From: Arabidopsis thaliana
Lineage: Eukaryota; Streptophyta; Magnoliopsida; Brassicales; Brassicaceae
Length of the DNA stretch: 64,000 nucleotides
Assembly: GCF_000001735.4 (NCBI RefSeq)
Contig: NC_003071.7
Location: 6,317,151 to 6,381,150 of the forward strand
Direction of reading: 5' to 3'
Below, piece after piece: positions 46,744 through 58,899 of the stretch. Numbering within the stretch: the stretch's first letter is position 1; each line of letters opens with the position of its first letter. The notes beneath the pieces were generated by a model. That model saw nothing but the letters and a program-made list of their open reading frames with translations, did no database searches and was not told the origin of the DNA. A program made the translations under genes and the position numbers.

Positions 46744-47252
46744 TAACACCAAAGAGCTCTCTTTTTCTGTACCTATCTGTCTCTCTAGATGTGTTAGTGA
46801 AGAAAGTTTGGTACATTGAGTTCTTTGTTTTTGTTTTTTTTTAGGTTCCAATGAGATTTATTAAGTTTCTAAATCACTATATTACATATCATCTCACGAA
46901 CCAATATTATCAAGAGTTAAATTATAATTTCATTAAAGTTAAATGCCCAAAAAAATAAACTTAAAAGCAAAGTTTTAGATAAATTTACAAAATTATTTGA
47001 TAATAATTACTAAATCTTATAAACTTATTTTAATTGAAAAAACTAACTCGATGCAATTATTTAATATAATGTCATAAACATTTTTTATACTTTTGATAAA
47101 ATAAAAGATAATAATAACCGTCAAGTGCCCACTTCCCCACAATCATGATCAAACCCCACTTACTCCTACAAACTCTCAAATCCTCTGTTTTCACTCATTA
47201 TGAGCAAATTCATCTTTGAAGTTTCAGATACAAACGAACAGAACACGATACA
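46744..47252. other. 3' UTR and intergenic DNA
   Basis: The 3' UTR of the ZnF-UBP gene, then AT-rich spacer. The last ~60 bp before 47253 (CAAACTCTCAAATCC...) look like the 5' UTR of the IST1-like gene. Confidence 0.4.
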
Positions 47253-48668
47253 ATGTTTTGTTTTTTATTCGGATGGCGAAGAACCTCCAAGTGTAAGAGT
47301 GTGGTCAAACAGCTTCAGTGTCGTCTAAACCTACTCAAGAACAAGAAATACGCTATTTCTTCACATTTACGTAACGACATAGCTCAGTTACTACGTATTG
47401 GTGAACGAGACCGTGCTCTTCATCGTGCTCAACAACTCTTCCTTGATGAGAATCTAATGTCTCTCTACCACTTGTTGCTTCACTTCTCCGACATAATCCT
47501 TCTCAACCTCTCTTACATCCGGAGACGTAGAGACCTTCCTGATGGCATCAATGAAGCTGTTTCAACACTTGTCTTTGCCTCTGCGAGATGTGGAGACTTG
47601 CCTGAGCTACGAGCCTTAAGGGTACTTTTTGGCAAGCGTTATGGGAATCACTTTGTGGACACGGCTCTTAATCTTCTGCCTGGTAATTGTGTCAACCCTC
47701 AGGTTCGTCGATCAATCTCACATTTCACATCTCTATCTCTTTCATTTCTTGATTTTGTTTCATTTAGAGTTTTGTTTCTTATGATTCAAGTAACTTCAAA
47801 TCTTGTTTAGACTTGCTTAAGGTTCAAGAAAGAGTACATCTTTGACCTAACAGAGCATATATATACTCAAATATAGGTTATAGAGAAACTCTCCATAATC
47901 TCAGTATCGGATGATGCCAAGTCCAAACTATTAGGTGAAATAGTGGAAGAGTATAACCTTCGTCTAGAGGTGTTGGCAATCGAATACACTCCCGAATTTC
48001 ACAAACAGGTGACTCTTTGCATCATTATATAAGTAATCTTATTTGCTTCTTGAAGTTATGAAAGTATGTAAAATGCTACTTGTTGATGTGTGTAGGTACT
48101 AAAAAGCGAGAAGGCAGAAGAAGAGAAAGAAGTCATGAGTTCCAATTCTGCTCAGCCGTACTGTTCATCACAAAAGGCTGAGAGTGAAGCAGAAGTGTAT
48201 AAGTTTACTCTCACGGATGCGGATATAGAGGAAAACCAAGAACAAGAAAGAAAAGTATGTGATGAGGAAGATGATTGCATAGAGGAAGAAGTGGTGGAAG
48301 AAGATCAGAGTGTATTCAGATTTAGAGAGAGTACTGAAGATGAGAGAAAAGAGAGAAAGAGGTTAAGGAGGAAACCAAGATCAACTTCATCATCAAGCAG
48401 TCCTATCGCGAAAGACGTGGATTGTTGGAGGTACTATTACAAGGGAAAGAGAAGTCGTCAAAGGAAAGAGTGTGGTAAATGTTGTTACCATATAGTGTAC
48501 AACGTGTTTACAATGTTGCCGGATCAAAAGGAAAGCGAAGAAGGAGAAAGAAGTTTCAAAAAAGCTATGCATGTTCATCCTAAGCTTCCCGATTATGATC
48601 AGATTGTTGCTCACTTCACTGCTCTTAGGAAACAACAACAACAAAAACAAAAGCATATGCGTTCATGA
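47253..48668 (+). CDS. IST1-like protein (regulator of Vps4 activity in the MVB pathway)
   Basis: Exons 47253-47702, 47877-48008 and 48096-48668 give 384 aa. Residues ~15-190 form the IST1 helical domain: CKSVVKQLQCRLNLLKNKK, then HLRNDIAQLLRIGERDRAL, then LPDGINEAVSTLVFASARCG and DLPELRALRVLFGKRYG. They end with NPQVIEKLSIISVSDDAK and YNLRLEVLAIEY. IST1 proteins bind the ESCRT-III subunit CHMP1 and the AAA ATPase Vps4/SKD1 at endosomes and tune multivesicular-body sorting. The C-terminal 190 residues are acidic (DEEDDCIEEEVVEED) and end in a short basic/Gln run, without an obvious MIM motif. The position matches the IST1-like gene that follows NPY2 in A. thaliana (At2g14830). Confidence 0.88.
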
Positions 48669-48820
48669 TGATTTGTTTACTCTCATTCTTTCACATTAAC
48701 ATTTAAAGTATTTTTTATCGAGAAAAAAACATTTAAAGTAGGATCCATTGATTTCTTGTTATAATATGTGATTCAGTCCACATAAAAAAAAAAAAAAAAC
48801 AGTGATGCACACATTTTTTT

Positions 48821-49365
48821 CTGGAAAAAATATCATTAAAATCTTTAATTTATTTAAAACGTTGATTTAAATCTTCAAGACGAAATAAATATCAAATTTA
48901 TGTTGACTTTCCAAATAAATACTTAACTTATTGTGTTAAAAAACTCGTTAATTGAAAACGACAATGTTTCTCTAACAATTAAACGTCGTCGTTTTGTCAT
49001 ACTGGTTCAATTAAATCTCTTGTTTCAAATCATATGGAGATTTAGTGTTCTGAATTTTGCTCAATTTAGGGACTGAGATTGAATTTGGGAATTCAGTTCA
49101 GTCATTACAACAAAACGACATCACTCTGTTGTTGAAAATGATAATGTTTTGAATTAACGGATGTCTGTTAACAAAAAATTAACTTCGTTAACAAGATCTA
49201 TTAATCTACTTAACAATTTGTCTAATATAGCAAGGTTAACAAAAGTTGGATATATATTTGGAAAGTCAACATAAGTTTGATATTTCTTTCGTTTAGTCGA
49301 GAGCCGAGGATTTAAATCAATATTTACAATTAGTTGAAAATTTTAATGATATTTTTTATTTTTTC
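48821..49365. mobile_element. Foldback/MITE element with ~110-bp terminal inverted repeats
   Basis: The left arm (from 48823, AAAAAATATCATTAAAAT) and the right arm read on the minus strand (from 49363) share ordered blocks. These are AAAAAATATCATTAAAAT, then TTGATTTAAATC, then GAAATATCAAA / AATATCAAATTTATG, then TTATGTTGACTTTCCAAATA. The interior (~320 bp) has no ORF. The size and arms fit a non-autonomous DNA transposon. A clean target-site duplication could not be separated from flanking T-runs. Confidence 0.65.
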
Positions 49366-50087
49366 ATGTATTAAATGTTGTATACATAAAACTATTTAAC
49401 GTTTAATCAATAAATGATGTTGTTGTTTTGTGAAAAAAAAAACAAAAAACAAATAAATTTAAAGTTTGATGTAAAATCCTCAAAAATAAATTTGCCTACA
49501 AAATAAAAATAAAAACTGATATACATATTTTTCATATCGAATTCACCGTCATTATGCCAATAAATTACAGAGAAACATAATATAAACCTTATTCCTATTA
49601 TATTTCGCTAATTTCGATATTCACTTTTTATAAGAAAATTATACCATTCTTGTAACAATTTGATTCTTGTCTTAAAACAAAAAGAAAGTGAATGTAATAT
49701 CATATTCATATTTATAGGGCACTAAAAAAAAAGATTTGTACCCAAAAAAAGATTTGCATAAAGAAAAAAAAAAGCTTCAGGAACCAGCAAAGGGAAAAAT
49801 CGGTTCGCGGCTTCTTCTGCTTTGGTACGTTCTCTCTTTCGCATCGTCACTCTCTTTCGATTCCTTGATCTTCAAATCTGGGTTTCCAATTTTCGGATTC
49901 AATTGTTTGATTCGTCGATTTCTTCTTAGTCTCTGATCTGATCTATGAATATCCCAATGTCTCCAACGAGCTCAGTTTTTCCATAAATTTGATCTCAATT
50001 TCTTCTGTGTGATCCATAATCCAGCCGAGACCCTAAGCTTGATTCGATCTAACTCTGGCTTATCAATTCTGATCTTGTCGTTTCGCA
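49366..50087 (+). other. Promoter and 5' leader of the ZFPL1-like gene
   Basis: AT-rich until ~49780, then pyrimidine-rich leader with many TTTCG/TCTC words running into the start codon at 50088. Several short upstream ATGs are present (for example 49946 and 49957). No other gene. Confidence 0.4.
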
Positions 50088-53000
50088 ATGGTGGTCTGCA
50101 AATGCAAAAAGGTATGTTCATAATCTCTATTTATGTCACTCGTTTACCGATTTCAATTGTACCATTTGATGATCTGTTGGAGATTTTTCTTGTCAAATCA
50201 AAGTGTTCGTGATTTCTGATCTTGCAGCTGAGTTTTTCTTTCAATTGAAGTAATTTTCGATTTGTTTGCATGTATGTATCTTGTTTTCCCCTGATTTGAC
50301 GTATTTTGATCTGGATTAGGGGAGAATTATAACGATTTGGTTGTTTGCAAAGCTCGTCTTGTGAATGCTAATGTTGCCATTGCTCTTGTTTTTGCTAGGC
50401 TACCAGGCTGTATTGCTTTGTTCACAAGGCCCCTGTTTGCGGCGAATGCATTTGTTTCCCGGAGCATCAAACTTGTGTGGTATGTTTGATCAATTCATTT
50501 TCTTGTTGTTACCGCGAACTGATAGTTTTATCGAGGAATTAGTCTCTTGTTGTTTGGATTAGAAATTGAAAAGTTGTGTGGAAGATATCTAACTGTTGGA
50601 CAGATTGCTGCTTATGGGAACAGAAGCATTTGGTTTTGTTTAGTTATTGATTGTTATGTTTGTTCATTTGTAATGGATGATCTAGATTTACGGTCCCCAA
50701 GTGGTTAGATATAATTGACACTCTCAACAACTTAATACTTCGAAAAATATGATTTACTGATGTTTTCACAGTGCTCCATCATAACAGACGCGAGATAAAT
50801 ATTAGTGGCGGCAAGATCTATTTCATGGGGCATATACATTTTGTTCTATTTTATAATCTTTCTGCAGTTTTTTTCCTTCATTATAAGTTGAACAATGTTC
50901 AGAATTTCTCGTTTTCTTTTTGCTACTTTATATGGTAGACAAGGTGGGACAATGATAGAAATATGTTTTTATCATGTGGTAATCAATAGGTCCGGACGTA
51001 TTCAGAATGGGTGATAGATGGAGAGTATGATCAGCCAAAGTGTTGTCAATGCCAAGCAACATTTGATGAGGGGGCAGGTCATCAAGTCACTCGGTTAGGT
51101 TGCTTGCGTATGTTGTCTGACTCTTACCATTGTTGGATTGGATTTTTATTTCTGAATTTTGATAATTAAATTAATGGAACATTTTTTACCCTCTATTTGT
51201 ATCAGATGCTATACATACAAGCTGCCTGGTTTCGCTTATCAAGAGTTTTCCTCCTCATACTGCACCTGCTGGTTATGTGTGCCCAGCATGTAGCACACCT
51301 GTAAGCGTTATTGATTCATATATATTTATTAGTAAACTTCCTTTTGTGTTCTTCATGTTTCTATCGCATTGTTTTCCGTGTGTACTTGTATTGGCTGGAG
51401 CTCTTTTTTGGTGTCTAATATTGATACATAGATTTAGAAAAATATTTGAGTTGGTGTGATTTCCTGTGTTTCTCTATGATAATATTGAGCACTTCATCAG
51501 TGTTGTTCTTACTTTCTGGCCATAGAAACATGATAAAGACTATTTGCATGTGGAGACCGGGTGCTTTTTTATGAAGATTTGGGTGTTTTGTTTTGGACCT
51601 AACGTTTTAGGCAATTTTGTATGGTTTGATTGTTCGGCTGTAGTTGTACATGATTTTCTGGTTCAGTTAGCTTCTTCAAGTCAGTAGCAACCCGTGTTTG
51701 TAATGTAGCAGATGAAAGCCTAGCAATCAAAATTACACCTAGACAGATAAATCTTGGGGAAGTAACTAAAATTAGAGTATTTAATGATTGATGATTCATG
51801 TTCTATTGACTCTTTTCTATCAAATTTCGGATGATTTTTAGCTGTTTTGGTGTGTAATACTTCCCTCTGTGATGTAATATACTGGAGGTAGCTATCTAGA
51901 TTATTTTGGTTCACCAGGGTTTGAGCTAATAGCCATCCCGATTGTATTCCATTCCTCTTTGTCCTTATGTTTTACTTGAAAAACATTTTGTATAGCCTGG
52001 TTTTACTTTACTTTGAAGTGTTGTTTCGTGCTTGGAAGAGTGCCGCAATATAGTTCTCACTTCTCATATGATCATTAAATGCAGATATGGCCTCCTATGA
52101 TGGTAAAAGATGCAGGATCTCGGCTTCATGCTCTGTTAAGGGAAGTAATTACGCAGGTTAGTTTCATCTGTTAGTTCAATTGTTTGTAGATTATCCAAAT
52201 TTCTTTTTGAAGTTACAATCTTAAAAGTATTACATTTTCAATTGTTACCCCCACCTTAGACATCTCTCAGTGAGAGCATAGAAAATTTGCAGAGATTTGG
52301 CAGTATCCGATTGTTTGTATTGTCACACAGCCTGAAAGGATCACTGGTTTAGTTGGATTTTAATTCTCTGTTCTCTATATGGCAGACTGGTCTTGAGAAG
52401 AATTTACTTGGGAACCATCCAGTTTCTCGATCCACCGAATCTCGTAGCCCACCACCGGCATTTGCTTCGGATGCATTAATTAATATATCATCATCTTCTC
52501 ATACACAAGAAGGGAATAACCTTCCTGATGGTTATTCAGTAGCTGGAAATGGAGAATATTCCAAATCTGCGGTTTCAGAGATAGTTGAGATAGATGTTCC
52601 TGCTTCTGCTGGGAGTTACATGAAAAGCTCAAGCCCTGGAGTAAGATATTCTCTTAAAAACTTGGTGTTTTCACAAAAACTACGTACAGTTTCTGTTTTC
52701 CTTTATGAGTTGTCACAGTTTTATCTATTTGTTGCTGTCGTATATAGCTTGCTGCTGCTGCTGCACGGAAAGGAGTACCCGCTGTAGACAGGCAGAACTC
52801 CGAGACTCTATATTATGCAGACGATGAAGACGGCAATCGTAAAAAGTACTCAAGAAGAGGTGGGAGAAAAACCTTATCGTTCTTACCTCTCTTGTCTGTT
52901 TTTTGCTTTACTACAAGACTTACGCTAGAGTTGTGCTTCTCCTTTCCTCTTATTGTTTTTGTTTTCTGAGATGCATGTGTCTGCCTTCCATTAGACAAAC

Positions 53001-53460
53001 TCCACTTTTGTATGAATCTATAGCATTGTCGCGATGACTTTGACTGATTCTCATTTTTTTTTTCATGTAAGGTCCTCTTCGTCACAAGTTTCTACGAGCT
53101 TTACTACCTTTCTGGTCTAGTGCATTACCAACTCTACCCGTGACAGCACCACCTCGTAAGGATGCAGCAAAGGCAGATGATGGTTCTGAAGGTCGTGTAA
53201 GGCATCAACGATCATCAAAAATGGATATAAGGAAGATACTAATTTTCATAGCTCTCATGTAAGACCTTGTTTACAGTGTAACTCTTTCTTCTGCTGCTCG
53301 TTATATGTCAAATGTTTGGTGCAGAATCAATCAGTATTATCCATGGCCTAAATCTATGTGACCAATGTGCAGAGCGTGTATGGCAACAATGGGGATTTTA
53401 TACTACAGACTCGCACTACAGGCAATTGGTCAAGAACTACCCGATGAGGAGCAGCGATGA
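50088..53460 (+). CDS. ZFPL1: ZFPL1-like Golgi membrane RING/B-box protein
   Basis: Nine exons: 50088-50111, 50399-50479, 50990-51107, 51206-51300, 52085-52156, 52386-52640, 52748-52859, 53072-53258 and 53373-53460. Together they give 343 aa, all in phase. The N-terminus is MVVCKCKKATRLYCFVHKAP, then CGECICFPEHQTCVV (B-box-like), then CCQCQATF...RLGCLHAIHTSCL...GYVCPACSTPIWPP (the RING of ZFPL1 proteins). The middle is Ser-rich and likely disordered. A single C-terminal transmembrane helix (KILIFIALIACMATMGILYY) precedes a short acidic tail. In animals ZFPL1 is an integral cis-Golgi protein needed for normal ER-Golgi architecture. Here a single-pass membrane RING protein is clear, and E3 activity is unproven. 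The locus corresponds in my memory to At2g14835. Confidence 0.87.
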
Positions 53461-54750
53461 GGTAATATCGTATCAGACAGGGGAATAAAGCTGCCACAAC
53501 ATATATCATACATTCCTGCTTTATCCAAATCAATTTGCCCTGGTGGATACCCTTTTGGACGACTAGAAAATGTTATTTACGAGCTGATTTTGAGAATTGT
53601 GGGCTGCGGTTGATTTGTTAGAGCGTTACACATCGGTTCTTTGTGTCGGTTTCCTTGTTTTGTGACTGGTCTAAAGTTCTTTGTCTCTCTGCTTCTGGTT
53701 CAGTCGACATGTTTTAGTTGTAGCTATTGTTTTTGGTAGACGAAAACGCATTTTATGGATGCTTTGATGTTCAATGTTTTGTGGGCTGTTGAGTAGTGTC
53801 TCTCTTAATTTGAAGTCAAACCAGAATTAGAATCTGCGTCTCTGCAACCTTATTTTTATATACTAAACTCCCATTTTCCTCTGGAAATCGACTACCGGTA
53901 GCGTCGGAAAGTCCTTGTAAAGAAACAGAGTTTTTTGTTATTTTAGATACACACGTGACGGTCTTAATGATGCAAGGATTAAGATTTGCGTCAAAGAAAT
54001 CGAAGGCGATACACACGTGACGGTCTCATTTACCCAGAATGCAGCAAAGATCCGTGCTTGCATCATCTACTTAACATTTTTGAAGTACATTTTAAGGAAT
54101 CCAATCGGGTCGGGTTTTTTTAAAAGTTTTTGACCCGGAAATTAGTCCTTCGGATTCTAATAATTTGATACTTTCCAAAACAAATCTCTTTGATAAATCG
54201 CAAATCTTGAGTTCAAACTTTCTTTAATTTTCGTCAATCGTTATTAATATATCTTTTGGCAAGATTTCCCTACAAAAAAGGAACCACATTAACAATTGCG
54301 TATTGATTTTGTTTAAATTTGTAAACTAACAACATGCATATATTCTCAAGATATTTTGTTCAGATACCAAAATATCTTGAACATTCTAACGTAAATGTGT
54401 TAACAAAAATACTTTTATGGTTATATAATGATTCACAATCTTCCCCTTAAACATGTGAGTATTATTCTAATTTTTGATTCGTATCTATGATTTTTCTACT
54501 TGCTCTCCAAGATATTCTCAAACTGTCAAACCGATGCAAACCAAAACCTTAGACTCTGCTCTATAAATAACCATCTCATATCGAACAATTACCACAACAA
54601 CAATTTGCCTCAGACTAAATGATCTCTCAAAATTCTCATATAGCAAGGTATTTCTTATGCATACCTCTAGAGATGTTTTGCTATACAGAATATTTATCAG
54701 TGTTTGTGCGACGAATTTAATAGATTGAGTTTGTATTTTTTTTTTTTGTA
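53461..54750. other. 3' UTR and intergenic DNA
   Basis: The 3' UTR to ~53790. A 19-bp direct repeat GATACACACGTGACGGTCT occurs at 53946-53964 and 54008-54026, each with an ACGTG core. From 54100 the DNA is AT-rich. Sequence around 54560-54640 (CTCTATAAATAACC, then ACAACAACAA) resembles the promoter/leader of the PEPCK copy that follows, with a candidate TATA at 54562. Confidence 0.45.
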
Positions 54751-55872
54751 GAGCTTTATGAGCAAGCTATTAAGTATGAGAAAGGTTCGTTTATTACTTC
54801 TAATGGAGCTTTGGCGACGCTTTCGGGTGCTAAGACTGGTCATCTCCGACAGACAAGCGTATTGTTAAAGTTGCGGCTACTGTGTATGAGCTTTGGTGGG
54901 GAAAGTGAGTATTCTTAATTCTTATCTCGATTTTGATTGATGGAGTTTTTATCCTTTGTTTTGGTTTTTTGATTTTGATTGTAAGGGTTCGCCCATTATT
55001 GAAATGGATGAACATACTTTCATGGTGAACAGAGAAAGAGCTGTTGATTACTTGAATTTCTTGGAAAAGGTTTAAAATTTGAAAACTTTAATCAATGTTT
55101 TTGAGTGTAGAACGTTTGATATAAGTTTATGAAATTTCTGTTGTTGTTGGGGTTTTTAGGTCTTTGTCAATGATCAATACTTAAACTGAGATCCGGAGAA
55201 CATAATCAAAGTCAAGATTGTCTCACCTAGAGCCTACCATTCATTGTTTATGCACAACATGTAAGTCACAATGTCAAAAGTTCGGCTTAAACAGTAGCAA
55301 TGAGTGTTATGCATTACCTTAAAGCCTACCATTCTCTCCCTTCATTCTGGATGCAATATGGGAAAAGATGGAGATATTGCCCTCTTCTTTGGACTTTCAC
55401 GTATTGTAGTCTCATCACCAAAGATGGTGTTTGTTGATGATGGAAGGAAATAGAATTCAAATGATACATCACAAATACCACCTACTTGGCTTGACAACTG
55501 CTTGGTTCTTTGTTGAAATGAGTGTGTGAATTGAGATTCATGACTTTTTTCTTTCTTTCTTTATGAATGTTATAGGTACCGGGACTGATCACAACATGTA
55601 TCTTATTGGAGATGATGAGCATTGTTGGACTGAGACTGGTGTTTCGAACATTGAGGGTGGATGCTATGCAAAGTGTGTTGATCTTTCGAGGGAGAATATG
55701 GAACGCCATCAAGTTTGGAACAAGTAAAGACAATATGTTGGAATTGTTTTTGAGAAAGAAAAAACATTAAATGAGTGATATAACAATACGGTTCTCATCT
55801 CATTGCAGTTTTGGAAATGTTGTATTTGATGAGCACACCAGAGAAGTGGATTACACTGATAAATCAGTTACA
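54751..55872 (+). pseudogene. Phosphoenolpyruvate carboxykinase (ATP) pseudogene, intron-containing
   Basis: Successive exon remnants match plant PCK in order: [20 protein letters not shown], then [45 protein letters not shown] and RAYHSLFMHNM. After these come [50 protein letters not shown] and VVFDEHTREVDYTDKSVT. PCK converts oxaloacetate and ATP to PEP and CO2 in cytosolic gluconeogenesis. Lesions: TGA at 55187-55189 (for Trp), loss of ~95 codons between MHNM and VMHYL, loss of the KTTLS part of the kinase loop, frameshifts, and no sequence after DKSVT. Introns remain near 54906, 55072, 55260 and 55726, so it is a DNA-level duplicate, not a retrocopy. Possible source: PCK1 or PCK2. Confidence 0.85.
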
Positions 55873-57073
55873 TGTAAAAAGATTGTTTATTTCTTTCGTT
55901 TTACTTTCAGCCTCGATCACTCGCATGGTTGAGAACACAAAAATCAGGCTTCTGAAAATTAAAAAAGCTATACAGATAATTGTTATTAGTGTATCATTGA
56001 AAAATGGAATCAGCGAGTACATTAATTGCTACTGTTTAAGCCGACGCTAACGCCGAGAAAAGGAGAAACGCCGAGCAGAGGGAAGATTACTCTTGCGCAA
56101 CCATCGGCGGAGAGAAAGAGGAACAAAACCTTTTTTATTTCGATTTTTCCCTGGGAAAAAATAATAATGCTTCTATAAAGGATCTTTTCTTTTTAGAGGT
56201 TTTGGCACACAAAAAGTGAAGAGAAAACTATAATTTTGTAATTTCATTTTATTTTAGTTTATGATTAAAGGCAAATTGAAATAAAAAGGTCCTCTATATC
56301 CAAATCTCCCATATAACTTTTTATTACTAGATTCTCCCAAATAACTTTTTTTTTTGTTTTAGTTTATGATTTTATATAGTTTTCAAATTTCATTTTATTT
56401 TACACCACGGGTTAAATCATATACCACATTTTTTGTTTGCAGGCACTTTAAGTTATTTTACAATTTATATAAACTTAATTTTGAACTTTATGATAGTAAC
56501 TTAATAACATGAATCTTAGTCACATATTTATTTAGCTATATAAATGCCAAATAATACGATAATTTGACTATAAGAGCTACATCTTATTAAATATCATATA
56601 CTTTATAGTTTACAAAATCATAAATTTATAACTAATAAAATAAAAGGAAATGAATCAACCTACGGTGTACCGCTTAATAAGTTGGTATCTATAACACTTA
56701 GATTCTATAAAACATTTATAATATTAATAATATTTGAACTCTAGACAAAATAAATTTTTATATGATAAAAAACATTTGAAAGCAAAATTTTATATTGACT
56801 CAAATTATATGTAAAATAAAAATACTATTAAAAATAAAAATAACAAAATTATGTTTAAATTCATGGGACAAGGTTATATGGTGGGACGGGTTTGAGTCAG
56901 CATAAATACAAGGCGGTATACCACGGATAAAATCTTAAAATAAACAATCAAAATCCGATTATACAATTTTATACACTAAACAAAAAAAAATATTATCAAA
57001 GATACAACTTAAAGTTTTAAAATATTTATTTACAAAACATTAACATGCGGTGTACCGCGGGTCGTATCCTAGT
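55873..57073 (+). mobile_element. Helitron 3' end and AT-rich body
   Basis: At 57047-57058 a hairpin GCGGT-GT-ACCGC is followed by GGGTCGTATC and the terminal CTAGT (57069-57073), a standard Helitron 3' end on the + strand. Similar decayed words (GGTGTACCGC at 56665, CGGTATACCACGG at 56914, CACCACGGGTTAAATC at 56403) suggest several related or nested copies. The PEPCK homology stops at 55872, which may mark the 5' side, but no clear TC start was found. Confidence 0.5.
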
Positions 57074-57216
57074 AATTAATAAAGCTGTAACTACACAAGT
57101 GAGAGTTCCTACAACCAAAAATCAAAATATATGTTTTTGATAAACTACTGTTTTCATACTTTTAGTTTATTAACTTACATGTAAACTTATACTCATCTAA
57201 ATAAAAAATGAAGATA

Positions 57217-58693
57217 TCTTATTATATAAAGTATGGTTTTTAAAGTTAGTAACTCAAAGGCTCATGACACGTGGCAAATCTATCGATCTTAGATTTTGAA
57301 ATGTGTAAATCAGACATTTCCTTTTAAAAAAAGGAAGAAGATAATTGTAAGTAATTATAAATTTAAATAATTTAAACAATATAAAAGATAATTATAAGAA
57401 TAATTATAAATAATTAATATTTCTATAAACAATTCAAAAATGTTAAAAGATAATTATAAGGAAATTATATATTTTTTATAATTAAAATATATATTCAATT
57501 AAAAAAGAAAAAAATCAGGCATATTTTCTTAAAAAGGAAGCATATGTTATTATATAACTAATATTACATATTTTTGTTTCTCAAAATTAGTAATTAATAG
57601 TATCATGAACCTGTCAAAGATTTTATCATGTGTCATGATTTAATTTAAATTTTGATATTATTAATCTCAATTTCCTTTCCAATTATAAATATGTGATGAT
57701 TTAATTACGATAATTCTCATATTAATTACTTGAGTTTATTTTTTTAGAAATACGAGAAATTAATTTTTCTTTCCTTTTTGTAATATTTGTTTTACTTAAC
57801 TGTCTTTTTTGTTTCTCCTTGTTTATGATGGTAGTATTGTTAGATTGTTTATTTCAATTTTTCTTTTCATATTTAAATTATCAAAGGTTCCATGTTTATA
57901 ATTTTTTATTTTTAGTTAAACTGTTTTATCTTTAAATTATTTATTTTGGTTTCTACGTTCAGTTTAAATTATATAAAATTAATAATATATCATAGTTCTA
58001 ATGATTTTAGATAGCGATATGTGTCATGATTAAATTACAAATTTATATAATTTATATCAATTTTATTTTCTAATTAGAAATATGTGATGATTTTAAGTAA
58101 AATTTGTATTGTTTATTTGAAATTCATGAATATGTAATAACCACATATGCTTCTTCTTTGCTTGTGATATTTTGAATTTAATTATACTATTTCAAAATTG
58201 TTTATTTAAATTTCTATGTTTATATTTGAATTATATAAGATTCATATATCATCGTGTTTATAATTTTTGAATTTATCAGTTTTTTATTGATTGATCATAG
58301 TCATTGCAAACGAGTATATAGAAATCAAGCCCATAACGTTAGCTTGGAAGACTAAGGGATTTAGTCGATTTATCATGTTTATATATTTTTAACGTGTCTA
58401 ATTAAAAATCACTATTTTGGTTTCATTCGCCAACTTTATAATGAATATATTTAATTTTAGTTTTTCATATAAGTATACGATGAATTATTACTATGTGATA
58501 TATCTTTTATTCGAAATAATTTTGAATCAATAACTTTAGTGGTTAAAGAAACAATGCAACTGTGAAAAAGAAAATATTGTTTTTACTTTTGAAGAAAATT
58601 TCTACTTACAAATGTTGTTGATTAATTTTTTGTTATATTCGATTTTAATTTATAAAAAAGTAAACTCGTCCATGAGACGGGTCCTTATCTAGT
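57217..58693 (+). mobile_element. Non-autonomous Helitron, ~1.48 kb
   Basis: After a host A the 5' end TCTTATTATATAAAG (57217) is followed by GGCTCATGACACGTGGC, resembling ATREP heads. The 3' end has a CGTC-catga-GACG hairpin (58667-58679), GGGTCCTTAT and CTAGT (58689-58693). The interior is AT-rich and non-coding. A second, weaker head-like segment at 57555-57620 suggests a nested or duplicated copy. Confidence 0.55.
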
Positions 58694-58899
58694 ATTTAAT
58701 AATATCAAACACTTTATTTTTTGGCATATTATATAGATGTATGTATCCGTTTTGATTTGCAACCTCTTTTTGTAACATGAAGAGTCCTATGATTACGCAA
58801 AGAGAAGTTGCTAATAATACCCTTCCAAGACTATCCTTTTAATTATGCCATTTCATTTAGGTCATTTTCATTTATACCGTCTTTTAACTTTTAATGACT

